Below, piece after piece: positions 25,207 to 39,190 of a stretch of 64,000 nt of DNA. The notes beneath the pieces were generated by a model that was not told where the DNA came from, made no database searches, and worked only from the letters and a program-made list of their open reading frames with translations. The translations under genes were made by a program, and so were the position numbers. Within the stretch, counting starts at the first letter, position 1. Each line of letters starts with the position of its first letter. The stretch comes from Myoxocephalus aenaeus (lineage: Eukaryota > Chordata > Actinopteri > Perciformes > Cottidae), in contig JBAMJR010000154.1 in the NCBI GenBank assembly GCA_038501785.1, positions 9,451,001 to 9,515,000 of the forward strand. Reading direction: 5' to 3'.

Positions 25207-25634
25207 AGTTAAAAAAAAAAAACATCAATTTTCCAGTATTCATAGAATGTAATGTAGTATTGCCGTGTCAAGTGGCTTTCACACTTTACAAACATTTGCC
25301 ATCCACATCCAGCGGTTGCCGTTTTCATCCTAAAGCAGCTGTGGAACAACAAAATGCTGCTTTACCACCATCATCTGTTGAAAGGTCAGTTCAACCAAAT
25401 TACCCCCACAAAAAAAACATAAAGTAATTTGCAGTGCTTAAAGGCTTGACAAAAGAAAACAAAAGCTGCATCAGTGTGTCCCTGTTACTCCTGAGTAAGC
25501 CATCTGGCTAACAAAGCTTTCCCCTAACCCTAACCCTACTTCTTTGGTAGAAAGTCTTCTGGTCGGAGTCTCAGTGACAGAGGAACAACACTATCTAAAT
25601 GTCTAGAAGCTACCAAACTAAAAATGTGTTTGGA

Positions 25635-25795
25635 GACGGCTGTGGTTCAGGAGGCAGAGTGGGTAAGACACCCAACCCCGAATGTCTCCAGATGACCTAA
25701 CCAGCACCCTCATGGTAGCTCGCTGCTGTCAGCGAGTGAATATTTGTGTGTTTGGTGAACGACCTGGTGGCAAATTGTTAAGCGCTTTTGCTTCT
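25635..25795 (+). mobile_element. Degenerate SINE-like fragment
   Basis: Begins with GTGGTTCAGGAGGCAGAG, which fits a tRNA-type box A, and ends in TGGTGAACGACC...TTAAGCGCTTTT, like the 3' part of a common fish tRNA-derived SINE. The copy is diverged and has lost a clear box B. Confidence 0.5.
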
Positions 25796-27038
25796 TACTT
25801 TCCGATTGATCCCGAATGTGGATGTGGCCCGTTACCTCTCACTGTTGCTTTCCAGTGTTCCAGGATGTTTTCCTTCATACGCCGCCATTGTTTCCATCCA
25901 TCCCCCATGCCCTGAAATCCCCCTGCAGGCCAGAGAGCTAGGGGCCGGTGGCATATTCATATGGATGAGTGTTGCTAACAGGTGATGAATGTCAGAGCCG
26001 CTGGAGGCCTATTGTCACCGGGGACCGGGACAATACGAGGGGGAGATGGAGAGGTCAACGCTGGGATGTCTGCTGCTAAAGTTGAAGCCATAGCTGACTT
26101 GTGTCATCCGTCAGTGGAGACACATTAAAACAGGGCAACAGGCTGTGATGGATTCACTTATGTCTACAAGTGTAGTAAGTATTGTTCTTCAGACGGGACT
26201 TTTTTCACACGCAGCAAAGCTTCGTGGCATGAAAATAAAACAAAAAAGAAGACAAATCTTGATGGTTTTTCTGCCCTATTAATAGTTGGTGATGTTTCGC
26301 CGGATGCGTTATTTTTAGTTGTATCTTGTTGACATGAAGGGTAGAGTGTGCCCGTGCACAAACACTCCTGGGGATTCTAATAACAATGCAGCGGTCCCGG
26401 GGAGCCACAGAGCTGCGAGAGCTGTCAGGCCCTTTTGTTTCAAGGGGCCACTCATTACATTACAATCCCGAAAGATAAGGCTCCTTCAGGGGGTACAGAA
26501 GGCCACGGAGGAGGAGGTATTGTTCCTCACTCCATGCACTCTGCCTTCACAAACCTATAGGAAATGCAGTCCTCTGAGATGAGTTTAACAAAAAGAAAAG
26601 GAAAAAAAGGATAAACGTTCACAATAAGAGGATGTGGGCAAATGGCACCGCTCACCTGGTGTGGGGAGGAAGGAGAGGAGAAAGGAAAGAAACCCGGGTT
26701 GAGATTAACCTGCCATTTTCGTAAAGGTGATCATTACGCTGCCAGTTGGAAACTTGTGGGAAGAGAGCTAAAGGCGAAGGCACAAAGCTTTCATTCGACT
26801 TGGTTTGGTCTTTACAGAATGGCTATGAGTCTTGAGTTGGGGGGGGAAGTGAAACGTACAGAGCTTTTGTTGGGGTGTGGGGGTCTTGTTTGCTGTTTGG
26901 GTTTGACTGCATCTCACACATCAAATTGAAGCAAAGTGTAACATGTGAATGTTGTGACAAATGAGACACACATGACAGAAAGCAGACGTAGGTGAGAATT
27001 GGAAAGCAAAGGGAAGGCTTCCCTGGAGAATATGTGAT

Positions 27039-27170
<132 letters not shown>

Positions 27171-30100
27171 AGGTTTTACAGCCGCTGAAATGTATAAAAG
27201 CATTCATGTTTGAGGTAGCATTATAGGGAGGCTTTTTGACATTTAAAAAGTATCCCTGTAACCATTAATAAGGTTAATCCTCTTTGCGACACGTATAGTT
27301 TACTGTATGTCACAATAATAATCTAAATCCCCAACTTTTTTTCTGTTGCGGGCACAGGAGCTGTCAGAGGTGAAACGCTGATATCAATGGATGGCTATAG
27401 TCTATTTCCCTTTGTGGCCGCTCCGCTGATAACAACCCGTCTTCTTTCTGCTACGGATTTGTTTTGCCAGACACAGTTTGAGAGGAATGCAGTTGCTGCT
27501 TGGATTATGTTCATTGGCACTTTTTTCTTCTTTTTTTTCAGTGAAGTAAATGTGACAGCTTTGCAAGTTGTATGTTTACATTAAAATGTAGTTCCTTGAT
27601 ACATCCGTAGTAATCCATTGGATTACGAAATGTAATCTCACCCGAAGACTTTTGAAATGCCTTTGAAAATAAAACACTGAAAATATTAAACTCTATCAGA
27701 GTAAAACGGTGCAGACACACTAAAATGAATTCCACCAATACTCTCTTTTCTCTTTTAACATCTCAAAATGTTTTAATAAAACTAAAATTACTTTACTTTT
27801 GGTCAAATCAAATTGCCGTTAAAATAATTGTACTGTAACAAACTGCAAGCATATGTGTGTGTTCTACAACATGTGGGATGCTGTCTCTGTATATAGTTTT
27901 GTTGCTACGTTTTTTTAATCAGAGGCCACACGGAGGACTTTTCTCTGGTAAGGCAAGAAGAGCTCACTCAAAATCATCCATTGTCAATGTAATTTAAATA
28001 AAAATAATACTAACTGCATCCATAAACTGTAACTAAAATACTTGATAGGAGTTACTTACTTTGATATACAGTAGAACAAAGTTATAAATGGTCAAATTAT
28101 ATTACAAAAACATGCTGGCATAAACATTGACAATGTAACCATAATCTGACAACATATTGTTTTCTAATCTGGTCTGATTATATGTCTTTTTTTAAACGTT
28201 TCTCACTGATTACGTAATCCCAATTACACGTAATCAGATTAAATTAACACACGTCTTTTTATTTTTATTTTTTATATTTAAGACCACCATTTTTCCCTAA
28301 ACTTAATGTGCTGTAAATGCCTAAACAAAGTTCATTATTCTCTACAAAGAGCACATACAAATGTAAAATGTTTGTTCTCATTATCAAATGGTAAATAAAA
28401 AATTATAAAGGTGCCGACTGTGAGAGCAAGAAGGAAACGCAAAGTGTTTCATCAGATCAGTTTATACACGAATGCAGGCAAACTTAAAGCACGACTGTGC
28501 ACACGTGGTGAGACACATTCGTGAAAAGAAAAAGCTAACTCTGCCTTTTTGTTTCAACGTGCTTCATGTTTGGTTTACAACAACTTCTTCCGGCATCAGA
28601 AGCTTGTAGGAGAAAACCCAAGCAGCCCGAGCTGGAGGAAATAAGGTCTGTTGTTAACACTAGCTTAAAATATGTTGACGTGTTGGCTATGACATATATG
28701 AAAATACCCCACCTAACCCCCAATTTTGAAGGTTTTATGTGTCTTAAAAAAGGTGGTTGCTGAGGAGTGACTAAATATAACTACTCAACACCTCCACCGT
28801 TAGCTGTTTGGAGGCGACGTGAAGTCACGTGACCGTGGTGTAGTTTGTTCATAGCCTCAACGTTAGCTCTTTACTTCTGCCGATTGCATTCACGCTCGGT
28901 GAAGTGCGGTGAAGATTACCGTGCTGAACAGAACGTGTAAGTAACATAAATGTGTGTTCGCCACAGAGAATATGTTCTGCAATAATTCCAAAAGCAAATA
29001 GAAAAGTCCTGTTGGATTTTTGTCACAGGAACTAGTGTGATGCTAACTTCTGGTCGCCCCAGCAGCACTATAGAGACGTGGTTCTCAACCATGTTGTGTT
29101 AAAACAATTCCCTAATAAATGAGAAAGAAAACAAACATAACAAGACAAAAATAGAATAATTATGTAAATACGTGTTGTGTTATGATACTGTCAACTGTAA
29201 TGACCATAAAATCATAAATCCAAATTGAACAGAATTTACGGGGTTATATTTGCTCCCCGCGGGGTTTTCTCCCACATCACTTTTCAATGTGGTATTGCTG
29301 CAGCCGAGGGAACGTTAGCTCGCCATAGCTCGTTATTGCCATATTCAAATGTAACTGGTCATTTAACATTATGCGTTTCAGCAGGCATTTGAAATATATT
29401 TATTTATTAGATTTTCTGTACATTTAGATAAAAAAATAACTAGCTTACCATTTTGACAGTGCTTTCAGTGGGGCCCACTTGAGAAAAGGTGGTATAGCGC
29501 AGCCAGTATGAATGAACATCAATATTAGTTCACCAGCAAAATGGACCTATTATTACTCCACGAATGCAACAGTCGGTCCTGTTAGATTTATGTGTTTGTG
29601 TAGCAAACTGATGAGCTTTTAAAACACCGTGGTCATTAAGGTTCAGTAAAGTAGTGACCCCCTCGCTTTGGAAAAAACCATACGACACTTTCATCAGCTC
29701 GCTGTCTCTTTCTTTCTGCGGTCCTTTAATGTTTCCACAAATGCTACCAAGACCATCCTTAAAAGCAAAGATTAAAAGTGAACATGGGTTGGAGAAATGT
29801 TTGATACTTTGATCCATTTGTTTTGCATCTCTGTGTAGGGCTCAGTATGTGATATCGCTCCTAGCTGGAATAAAGCAGCCAATAGATATAATGAATATTA
29901 AATACATGGGTGAATTTAAATTGTGTTGTTTTCCATTACACAGCATATTGGCATTTTTATTTTTACTGGAATATGTAATGAATCTGAAAACAGCACCTGC
30001 AAATAGGTCCAGTGCAAAAAAACATTCCTCGTCGCCAGTTTTTGTTATGAAACCATCCATCCATTGTCACTTTGGCACAAGATGGGATAGCAAATGTTCT

Positions 30101-31855
30101 CGCACGAGAAACCCACATAGGTTAAGTTTAACTTCCCTCCAGAGGGAATTAGAAAGAAGAATGCTGATCTGAGCTCAGAGCCCCGAGGCAGCTTCAGCTC
30201 CGACCAGCAGAGAAAGCCTGAGGGTCTCCACCTGAGGAAAAGGGCTGCTCTCCAAAATGTAGAATGTGACCCAAAGGTAAAATAATAATAAATGTGTCGG
30301 CCTCACACCTCTCTCTCTCTCCACGCCTGCTCCGCTCCGCTCGGACGGCCATTTAAGTTGTCTAATTATCCATACAGAAATAATTGGTCCTCCTCCATGT
30401 ACAATGACCCTTGTGTTTTGTGCATATATATATACGCGTGGGCAAGCACGCACGTGAAAACGCGTGTACATGTGCAAATCAAGTTTTCACCCTGACAATC
30501 ACAGCTTTAATTAAATTAAAGCAAAGGTGTTAAAGCTGCTGATTGTCAATGCAAGCGGGTGAGGAGCCCGTAATACAATGCATATCAATGCAGCCGTGAG
30601 TGACTGCAGTCCCCCAGGTGTCAGCCAAATGAGTGTGAATATTCAGCTCTTTTTTTCCCCGCCACTTAACTCTCATTTCACTCTGATGACATTTTATTAG
30701 CCTTCCCTTGGCATTGCTGTCGGGGGAAGCGACACGCAGTAAAAAACGCTCCTTTTGTGCCGCTCGTTCCATCCGGACGCAAAAAGATACAAATACAACA
30801 AAACGAGACAAAACTCCTCTACGGCCCCAATGTGTAAGGTGGCCTCATTTAGGTTTTTTATTATGGGTGTTTTTGTGACCAGTTGAAGGAAAATACTATA
30901 TATTCCATGTAACAAATGGAGCATATTTAAGCCAACAGTTTCATAAGTGATAGCAATGATGGTTCTTTTTTTTAAACTTAAATGGAGGCCCACATAATGT
31001 GAGGAGATGCACTTTCCCTCCGCCTCTTCCAGGCGTCCACGCTCGAGGCCGCGTTCTCGGTGCTCGCCTCTGATGGCCACGCCCCTCCTCGGTCAACTCT
31101 CTCTCGTTGTTGTTTTTGCCCCCTCCGCGCTGCGCATCGATTCAAATGAAAACAAGTTGCCAATCCAAATAAACACCATGTCAAGGAGTCATCCGAGCAG
31201 ACAAAAATATCTGCCCAGCATGATACCGTAGGGCTGGGAGCCACAGGGGCGCCGGTGGTCCTGACCTCACGGGGGGTCCACAGAGGCTAGTGAGGTGTAT
31301 GTGGACACATGCGCACACTCCTGTGTGCATGGGCGCACATATGAGTGACTAATCATGTGTGGGCTTGTGACTCCATTCAAGACATGTATCTGGTCAATAA
31401 GGCCTATCACTGTTATTGCGGTCCTTGCACTGTACGAAAAAATAGGCTCTTATATAGATTTGCTCATGTAGGAATGACCGCTGATCAACGTGTGCCTGAG
31501 AAGTGTCTCATGATTGTCACAACTGTCATTCAGACGAGTTCATTCATCTCCTTGTGTTGAGAGGAAGTTCTTGGGAATGCAACATGTTGCAGTTCAGGAC
31601 TTTTGTTTGAGCATGAAAGTTTATTCTTGATCTTAAAACTCAGCTACAAATGATGTTGATGAACTACAAACATTTTTGGGGGAAATGTTACCTCGATAAT
31701 GTTCCCTGTTTTCTGGTGTAGAAAGTGCTACGTTTATGTACATGTATTACCAGCGTATGCTCAGAAATTGGTTTGTATGATATCTTACAAAAAACACCTG
31801 TCAATTCAATAAACTTCAGTCTTCACAGGAAATAAATTGGAACAAAACTACTTTT

Positions 31856-32077
31856 GTTAGGTTTAGGAAAAGACCGTGAAATATTTAGTTAGGTTTAGAC
31901 AACAACACTACTTAGTTAGGTTTAGGCAACACAACTACTTAGTTAGGTTTAGGCAACAAAACTACTTAGTTAGGTTTAGGCAACACAACTGCTTAGTTAG
32001 GTTTAGGCAACAACACTACTTAGTTAGGTTTAGACAACACAACTACTTAGTTAGGTTTAGGAAAAGATTGTCGTTTG
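31856..32077 (+). repeat. 27-bp tandem repeat, TTAGGTTTAGG type
   Basis: The motif GTTAGGTTTAGGCAACA starts at 31888, 31915, 31942, 31969, 31996, 32023 and 32050, exactly every 27 bp. Because 27 is divisible by three, one frame reads as a repeated nine-residue peptide (YLVRFRQ..) with no sign of being a gene. A related half-unit lies at 31856. Confidence 0.95.
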
Positions 32078-33299
32078 GATTAAAATATCAACAAAAGTGT
32101 GGTTACTGAAGTGCGGTTTGGTTCATGACTACGTGGATAACAAACACGTTTATTTTGTGGGATGTGTACGTAGGTACAGTATATCTTTGCTCGCTGGGTG
32201 AGAACAGCTTGACCTTACATAATGTGTTAAGGTCCGGCACATGAAGAACGAAAGCGGTTTAGGCAACAAAACATAAAAAGTTGCATCATGCAAGTTGCTG
32301 TGACCTCGTTATTATATAGCAGGAGGGGAGATACTGGAGTGAAAACCAATGAAATATGCTGCCAGTCAACATTTTACTGACACATTCAGAATCAACAAAT
32401 TCATCAATTAACAAGGTTTCTTAATTATGTTGATGGGGAATATACTAAAGCCAGCATTGAGTTTCTTACAATACATGTACTGTATAAACCAGAGGTGTGA
32501 CCTTTGGAAACGATATGTGTAACACAAGTTCAGAAGTCTACATCCTGGCTTTTCTGAATGTAAGAGTTAAGTTTATTCAGTTTCACGATGCTAATGTTTC
32601 TGTTCTGCGCTGAAGGCGAGCTGCAAGTCTTCATTACTCGAGTCATTGTGGGGACATGAGGGCAGGTTGTGGGCCGCCCTTTAGTGCTGCGAGATTTAAA
32701 AGGCAAAAAAAATGTCTCGCCGTGCCTCAAAGTGGAGCCATCCTTAGGGGCGACCATTTGAATCCGACAGCAGTCGCCTCCCGTGCTCCCCGTTTGAGTA
32801 ATGATGATTTGGGGTTAGAACACAAGGAAGCTCCCTCGAGCAACCTAGTGGACCTGTGACCTCTACCTGTGTCCTGATGCGGTCCCCCAGGGGCCCCGTG
32901 GAGATAGACGGGCCGCGATAATCGGTCGGACCCCACTGAGTGCGAGCACAGCCACGGCCCAGAGAGAAGGACAGGAAGAGCTAGTGGTCCACGGGGCAAA
33001 GGGGGAGTGTGCGGCGGCGGTGGTGGGGGGGTGAGAGCCATGGTGGTGTTTTTAAGGTCATGCTAATTGCCACGGATGTACAGCGTGCCTTCAGTTAGCC
33101 CCGGCTCTGCCGAGGAGGAGGAGGAGGAGTAGGAGGAGGAGGAGGGGGGAGCGGGGGTTGAGGAGGTGGTGGTGCAGGTGTGGACCTTTAATTAAATACC
33201 ACTGCAAAGGTTAATGCAGAGAACCAGGAACTGCAGCCACTGTTAAGTGGAGGACATTTAAACACGGGCGAGAATCTGCCCCACACTGTGACAGTGCGC

Positions 33300-33408
<109 letters not shown>

Positions 33409-33702
33409 CACAAGTAGACAAGTGAAAGCAGAGATAGAGAAAATTCAAAAAAGAGCTAAATTCAATCCATTTTTCTTGGCAGGTGCAAGAAGTTCTCGAC
33501 AGTCCAGAAATATAACTAAACTCAACCTATGGAGGGCCAACAGTTGAGGAACATTTCCAGCTCGGTAGTGCGTTCTCCACAGCGTCATCAGAGAACTTCA
33601 TCCTGTAACGCGTGAACCGCCGGCGTCTGCAGGATTTTCACAAAAAGCATGTCGAAAACTATATTAGGAGGCACCGTCACTCCCTGAATAACCTTAAACA
33701 CG

Positions 33703-33703
<1 letters not shown>

Positions 33704-33779
<76 letters not shown>
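33704..33779 (+). repeat. (TG)38 microsatellite
   Basis: Uninterrupted TG run. Confidence 0.97.
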
Positions 33780-33780
<1 letters not shown>

Positions 33781-36700
33781 CCCTTGATAATTAGCATCAT
33801 CTGCCATATTAGAACACCTCTGGAGAGACAGGTTATCTTCACAGAAGGAAGACGGACAATGTGACAAGAATTTCCTCGCTACTGACGAGAGACTCAACGA
33901 TGACGCCGGAAAAACAGAGAAACTTTCTCTTTAACCATCTTTCCATGTTCTGCTTTGATGCTCTGTCGATGTGTTTTTTCTTCGTGCAGGTAGACAGTAC
34001 ATGGAAAGACACCAGGCAACATTTTTTAAATCTACAACAAAAAAAACGCTAAGAGGTTCACAGCTGCTCGTTGGGAACGCTTCAATGTTCGAATTACTCC
34101 GAAAAAACTAAAACTAAGATGTCTGACCCCTATTACTATTTTGGCTGGAAATCAGCAGCAGAATTTAGAGCACTTGCTCTCACACACACAGACACACACA
34201 CACACACACAGACAATCATAGCAACACACAACTTGTTCCTCAGAGTCACCGCCAGGAAACCGCAGACCGGAAAAAGAGCTTAGGGACCGTTTCAGCACAA
34301 CAAAGATATTCGCAAAGCCAAAGAATACACAGAGAGCCCAAATCCACCAATTCAAATATGTCCTCCTCGGAGAGAGAGAAACGCTCTTTCATCTCACATC
34401 TCAAATTAGGAGAAACACACATCGTATTGTGTTGGTACAAACAGCGAGCTTTTATGTAAAAAAAAAAAAAGAGAGAAAAGAAACCCCAAAAAACCTGTCT
34501 CTGCGAAAATTTCCACGTGAGCCGCTCATCGTGCGTGTCGCCGAAGTCTCCGCAGCGCTTAAAGCCACGGCGCATGATGAAGTGCTACGAGGCCGTGGAG
34601 CGGGGCCAAGCTAACTCCAAACCCACCCCAAAAAAAGAAGGAAAAAAACGTGCTATTGGGCCTTCACTCAAAGCAAAGAATTTGGGTATTCATGTGGTGT
34701 TTTGTTTGTTTATCACCGTGTTACCACCACGAGTCTTGGTTCAACACATCTCATTTTCATCCTCGACATGAAAGCCGGAGACAGTGGAATTTCTGCACTG
34801 TAGAATAATCTCAGTTAACACAAGCCGGTCCCAGCTCTCTTTTTCGCTTTGAATTACCACCCGCAGTGGTTTTGTTGTCCCCCACCACCACCCTCCCCCA
34901 TGTTTCGATAAATAATTTATTCTGTCTTTAAAATTCCCTCATAATATGTACCTTTTTGTATGCAGAGGAGTGAGGAGGGAGACGGCGAACGTGCTCACCG
35001 GTCTTTTGTGGCGAGTGGGCGGCAGTTGACACATGACTATGCGGTTGGGATTTCCATGCGACTATTTTCTCTGGGTTTTGTTCACAGCTTGTGCTCGGCT
35101 CTACACTCCTCCTCCAACTCCTCCTTTCGCCTGCACCTCCTCAGCCTCCGAGTGGTTCCGCGGTACTGGAGGTTTTTGTTTGTTCTTTTTTTGGGAGAAG
35201 GCCAGTCCCGGCAATCATTGCCGCCGTTTTCCCAACAGCTGAACAGTGACGTTCGTCGTGCAGCGTGTCAAAACCATGGCGGGATTCTGTCGCAACCCTG
35301 ATACTCGTGTTTATGTGTCAAGAAGTAGGGCTTTGCAGTAACTTAAAAACTCTACTCTTGTTTTATTACATTTTTTAGTAGTGATTCTGCACTGATTGAG
35401 TACACCTGTCACTTTTACGTAAAACTCCCATCGAAATCAGCAGGTATACAGTACGTAGGGTTTTTTTAAACACGGGAAAACCTTTTTAAAAAATGGGCTA
35501 TAGACTTCACGTTGCCACTAGATGAAAATGGCTTTCTGTCATTTTTCTTTCAGGTGTGATATATTCAGCATAACAGACGCTAACAGAAGGCTAGTAAACA
35601 GTGAAAACAATACAGTGGTTACTTATTCAGTCTACAGTCTACTAAAAGAGTTGGTGATTGTTGGAACAGTGGAAAGATGCTTTTGATAAGTTTTGTTTGT
35701 TATACTAGTTGTATGGTTTGTGTGTTGATAAATTATAATAATTGTTCAAATACTTGTCATCACTGCCAATCAGAGCTGGAGCTCATGTCACGTCAAAACC
35801 CAGAAGATTATGAGTTGCACCTGAATTTACGAGGATTATAAAACACAGAGGCTCCGTAGTCCAAACCTTTCACAATAAAAGCCCTTGACATATTCACTTT
35901 GTAGCTATTTACCAGACGAAACTCAAATTCGCTATATGTGTGAATAGTTTTGATGCGAAATATTTGCAAGTATTTGGCCTTTACGTTTTGCTTATTAACC
36001 GATGAGCAAAGGCCTTCACAGAGGGACGAAGCCAGAAACGCTCTGTATTCCATGTATGGAAATGTCTGTACTCACTTTGTTTCACTGCAAATCTGAACAG
36101 AAAAAGAACAGCTTTCACGTGTCATGACAAACTCACTCATTTAGACTCACTTAACCACCTCGCTTAGAGAAAGTGGGTTTTAAAAAAACCCGCTTTCAAG
36201 ACTTATTAGCTATCTGATTTGTTTTGCTAGAATTTAATTTGGCGCCGGCATGCACACATGTGATCTGCACCGAACAGCGGGAGCACAGATGTGCAACACA
36301 GAGCAGGAGGAGGATGTATGTTCTCACATGTCATGAACTAAAATAAAAATCTTGTCACTGATAAGTGTGAAAGCAATGTGTTTTACTACATCTAAAAAGA
36401 ACAAGGGGGAGCCTTTTAATGGTGACACGCTCATCTCCTCTCCACACTAATCCCAACTGCTGTTTCCTCCCAATTAACAGAGTTTGCGGCGCAGAGGAGG
36501 CTTCTTTACTCCAGACGCAGATTAACTTAGTTCTCCAAGAAACTTCACCGCCTCTCCCTGCACACGGGATAAAAACACGAACACACATGCGACTGGTCAT
36601 CGAGGCTCCTCCTGGCTGCCGACATTGTTTATACATGCAGATTGAAGGAGCAACATTCAGATGCTGCTCTGCGCTGGCACCCTGGGCAGAATGGCATAAT

Positions 36701-37739
36701 TAAATGAATTGACTAAAAGGGATGCGATGAATATCCCAGCACAGTATCAGGTCGGCCTCGCTCACAAATTAAAGCCAGGGGCCATAGAGGGTAAACATGA
36801 ATTCATCTGAAGCGAGAAAGCCTGAAGAAAGCACTCGGGCTACTTTTCCATTTTCTGAGTCCGTGATGTTCACTCATGGATTAACTTTGATTCAGAAATC
36901 AACATGCCTTCTTGGTCTACCGTCCAATTTGAGCTCAGAATCTGCATCTGTTATGTTTCACAATTATAATTTTTTTTCTACTGAAAATATCATTTTCAGT
37001 GTGATTTACACACAAGTTAATTGATTCAATTGCAATGTGCGTGGTTATATAAGGAGACAGGTGCAACCGGCGCTCCGCGGCCTCGCCTCCTTTTCACACA
37101 CAACGTGTACAATGCTGCGCATAAACAAACATAAACACAACGATTACGATTTGCTAAATAAACGACAACCGTATTTTCTCGCTTTTCTCCGCCGCAAACA
37201 CGAACCTGAGGAGCATGTGGTGCTAAAACTGGAGGCTAATTAAGTGACAGACAACAGCCCGCGAGGGAGGCATATTCCTATCGCCTATTGCGTCAGAACA
37301 GGAGCAGCATTATAGTGTAGAAGCTTCATGAGCCACTTGTTGTCAACTTGTCTTTTGAAATATAAAAAAAAAATACTTCCTCTTTAAATCTATATTCACT
37401 CTAGAGAAGGACTTAAAGGGCGTGAAGTCATCTTGTAGATATATGTCACAGGAAGCATTGTGAGAGAAGAATAAGTGGTACCAGACAGGCTCTTTCATGG
37501 CTCACATGATCTGTGTAAAATGTGTGTTTTTTTTGTGTTATCTTATATCGCTCAGGTAACACCTTCTCAGCAAGTGGCAGATACTGTTGAACTGGGCCCC
37601 TGCACTGACTGTGAGAGAGGCTACATACAGTATATACGCAGCAGACCTCTCAAGTCTATCAGCAGTAATACAACATTTTATAATAATTTCTCTTCTTATT
37701 TTTTCAACACGACTAAGAGTCCACAGACTCTGGCTTTAC

Positions 37740-37872
37740 TGAGGCACGGTGTTGCTTTGAGCTAAATGCTAACGTCACCTTTGCGCACAGTGACTATCCT
37801 AACACACTGATGTTTAGCGGGTAATATTCACAGTATTCATTATCTTACTTAAGCCAGCTAGCATTAGCTAAT
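37740..37872 (+). repeat. Teleost GCTAAATGCTAACGTCA dispersed repeat, diverged
   Basis: Contains GAGCTAAATGCTAACGTCAC, CTGATGTTTAGCGGGTAATA and CTAGCATTAGCTAATT in the order found in a widespread fish interspersed repeat. Recognition is from memory of its GCTAA-rich pattern. Confidence 0.45.
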
Positions 37873-38989
37873 TGACCCCCCTCGCTAAGTCCCATCTCTG
37901 AAGCGCAGACTGGCCAATCATAGCGTAGCATCGGGTCAGACAACTATCCGTCTCTGCTTCATAGTCTCTCATGCAACGATTTCTGGTTTTCCTCATTTTC
38001 CGGCTGCTTTAGGGGATTTTAAGCTAGTCTGAGTTAAACATTGTGTAATAGGGATACTAGTTGCCTGGAGAGGTTGGAAGAAGATATACATTTCTCAAAC
38101 GTTACGTTACGTTTCTAAAAGCCTGTCAGCCCATCATTAACTAGCGTTAGCACGTCTATGCTACACTAGCTACTATAGGTATACTGCTATCAGTTTGACA
38201 TCCTGTATACATTGTTCAAACACATATTGTTGACCCAATAATATTGGGTAAAAAAATGTGATCATGTTTTTTTCAGGGAGTGCAGTTAGTGACAGTGTGG
38301 GCTCTATTCTAGATCTGACAACTTGTTGCAAATATTTAACAAAGAAATATAAATGTCCACCTTACGGTGGCGCTGGAGGAAAAGTCAGAAAGTTGCACCC
38401 TCTGAAGGACGTGAATAATTTTTTTAATTAAAAATCAATTTAATTGTTATTTCGGTCCGGATACAAGCGGAGGACCAAGCAACTGACGGACACTGCCATC
38501 CCTAGAGCAATTGCAGGTTGCACAGATAAAGATTTTACAATTTATATGTTAATAAAATGATACTCAAATATCTTGAAAGCACACAAAATGATCACATGGT
38601 GTGAAATGAACACCACATCTGATCCGTATTAAAATGCAACAGCTTTTAAATGAGCATAGAAACGTACGCTAGTTGAATGAGATAAAGACAGAAACGGGAG
38701 GCAACGTGGAACGAGACACATGACCAGCCGGTTGCCGGACTAATCTTCTCGCTATATGAATAGCTCCTCAGTTAAATTCCGTCTAATTAATTCACTTCAT
38801 TAAATCAAATGTGGTGAAGTCAATATGAAGGGGCTTGCATGAAGAAGAAAAACGGGATTAGCTTGCGGGTGACACCTCGCATCTTGACACCAGGCCGGCA
38901 ACACACTTCAACCTTACGGTGGCTTTAGCGACACAAAGTGACCAAACACAACAGTGTGTTCTGGGGTCTGATTGATAATGACCCCTTCT

Positions 38990-39190
38990 GTGGGGGTAAA
39001 CAGGTGCTCGGGCTGTAGCTGGGAGAGAAAATAAATAGCAGAGCAATCCAACACTCTCCATCTCCATGCGCCAAGAGAAAACACATTTGCATTGTGGGCC
39101 CAACAATGGCTGTGCATTGTGATGTAAATGCTCTCGAGCATAGACATGCATCTAAATCCAACGACGGGCAAATTGTCCAATTCCAATGCT
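38990..39190. promoter_or_regulatory. Candidate enhancer with POU and SOX motifs
   Basis: ATTTGCAT (39085-39092) overlaps CATTGTG, and AACAATGG follows at 39102-39109, with CATTGTGATG at 39115. Dense POU/SOX motifs are common in neural-plate enhancers, where zic2 is expressed. Function is inferred. Confidence 0.25.

Noticed and set aside
25635..25795. Possible tRNA gene
   Set aside because: Only a box A-like start is present; there is no cloverleaf or clear box B, so a SINE remnant fits better.
31876..32109. 77-codon frame with repeated YLVRFRQ peptide
   Set aside because: The 27-bp tandem unit keeps the frame open; other units of the same family elsewhere are degenerate and non-coding.
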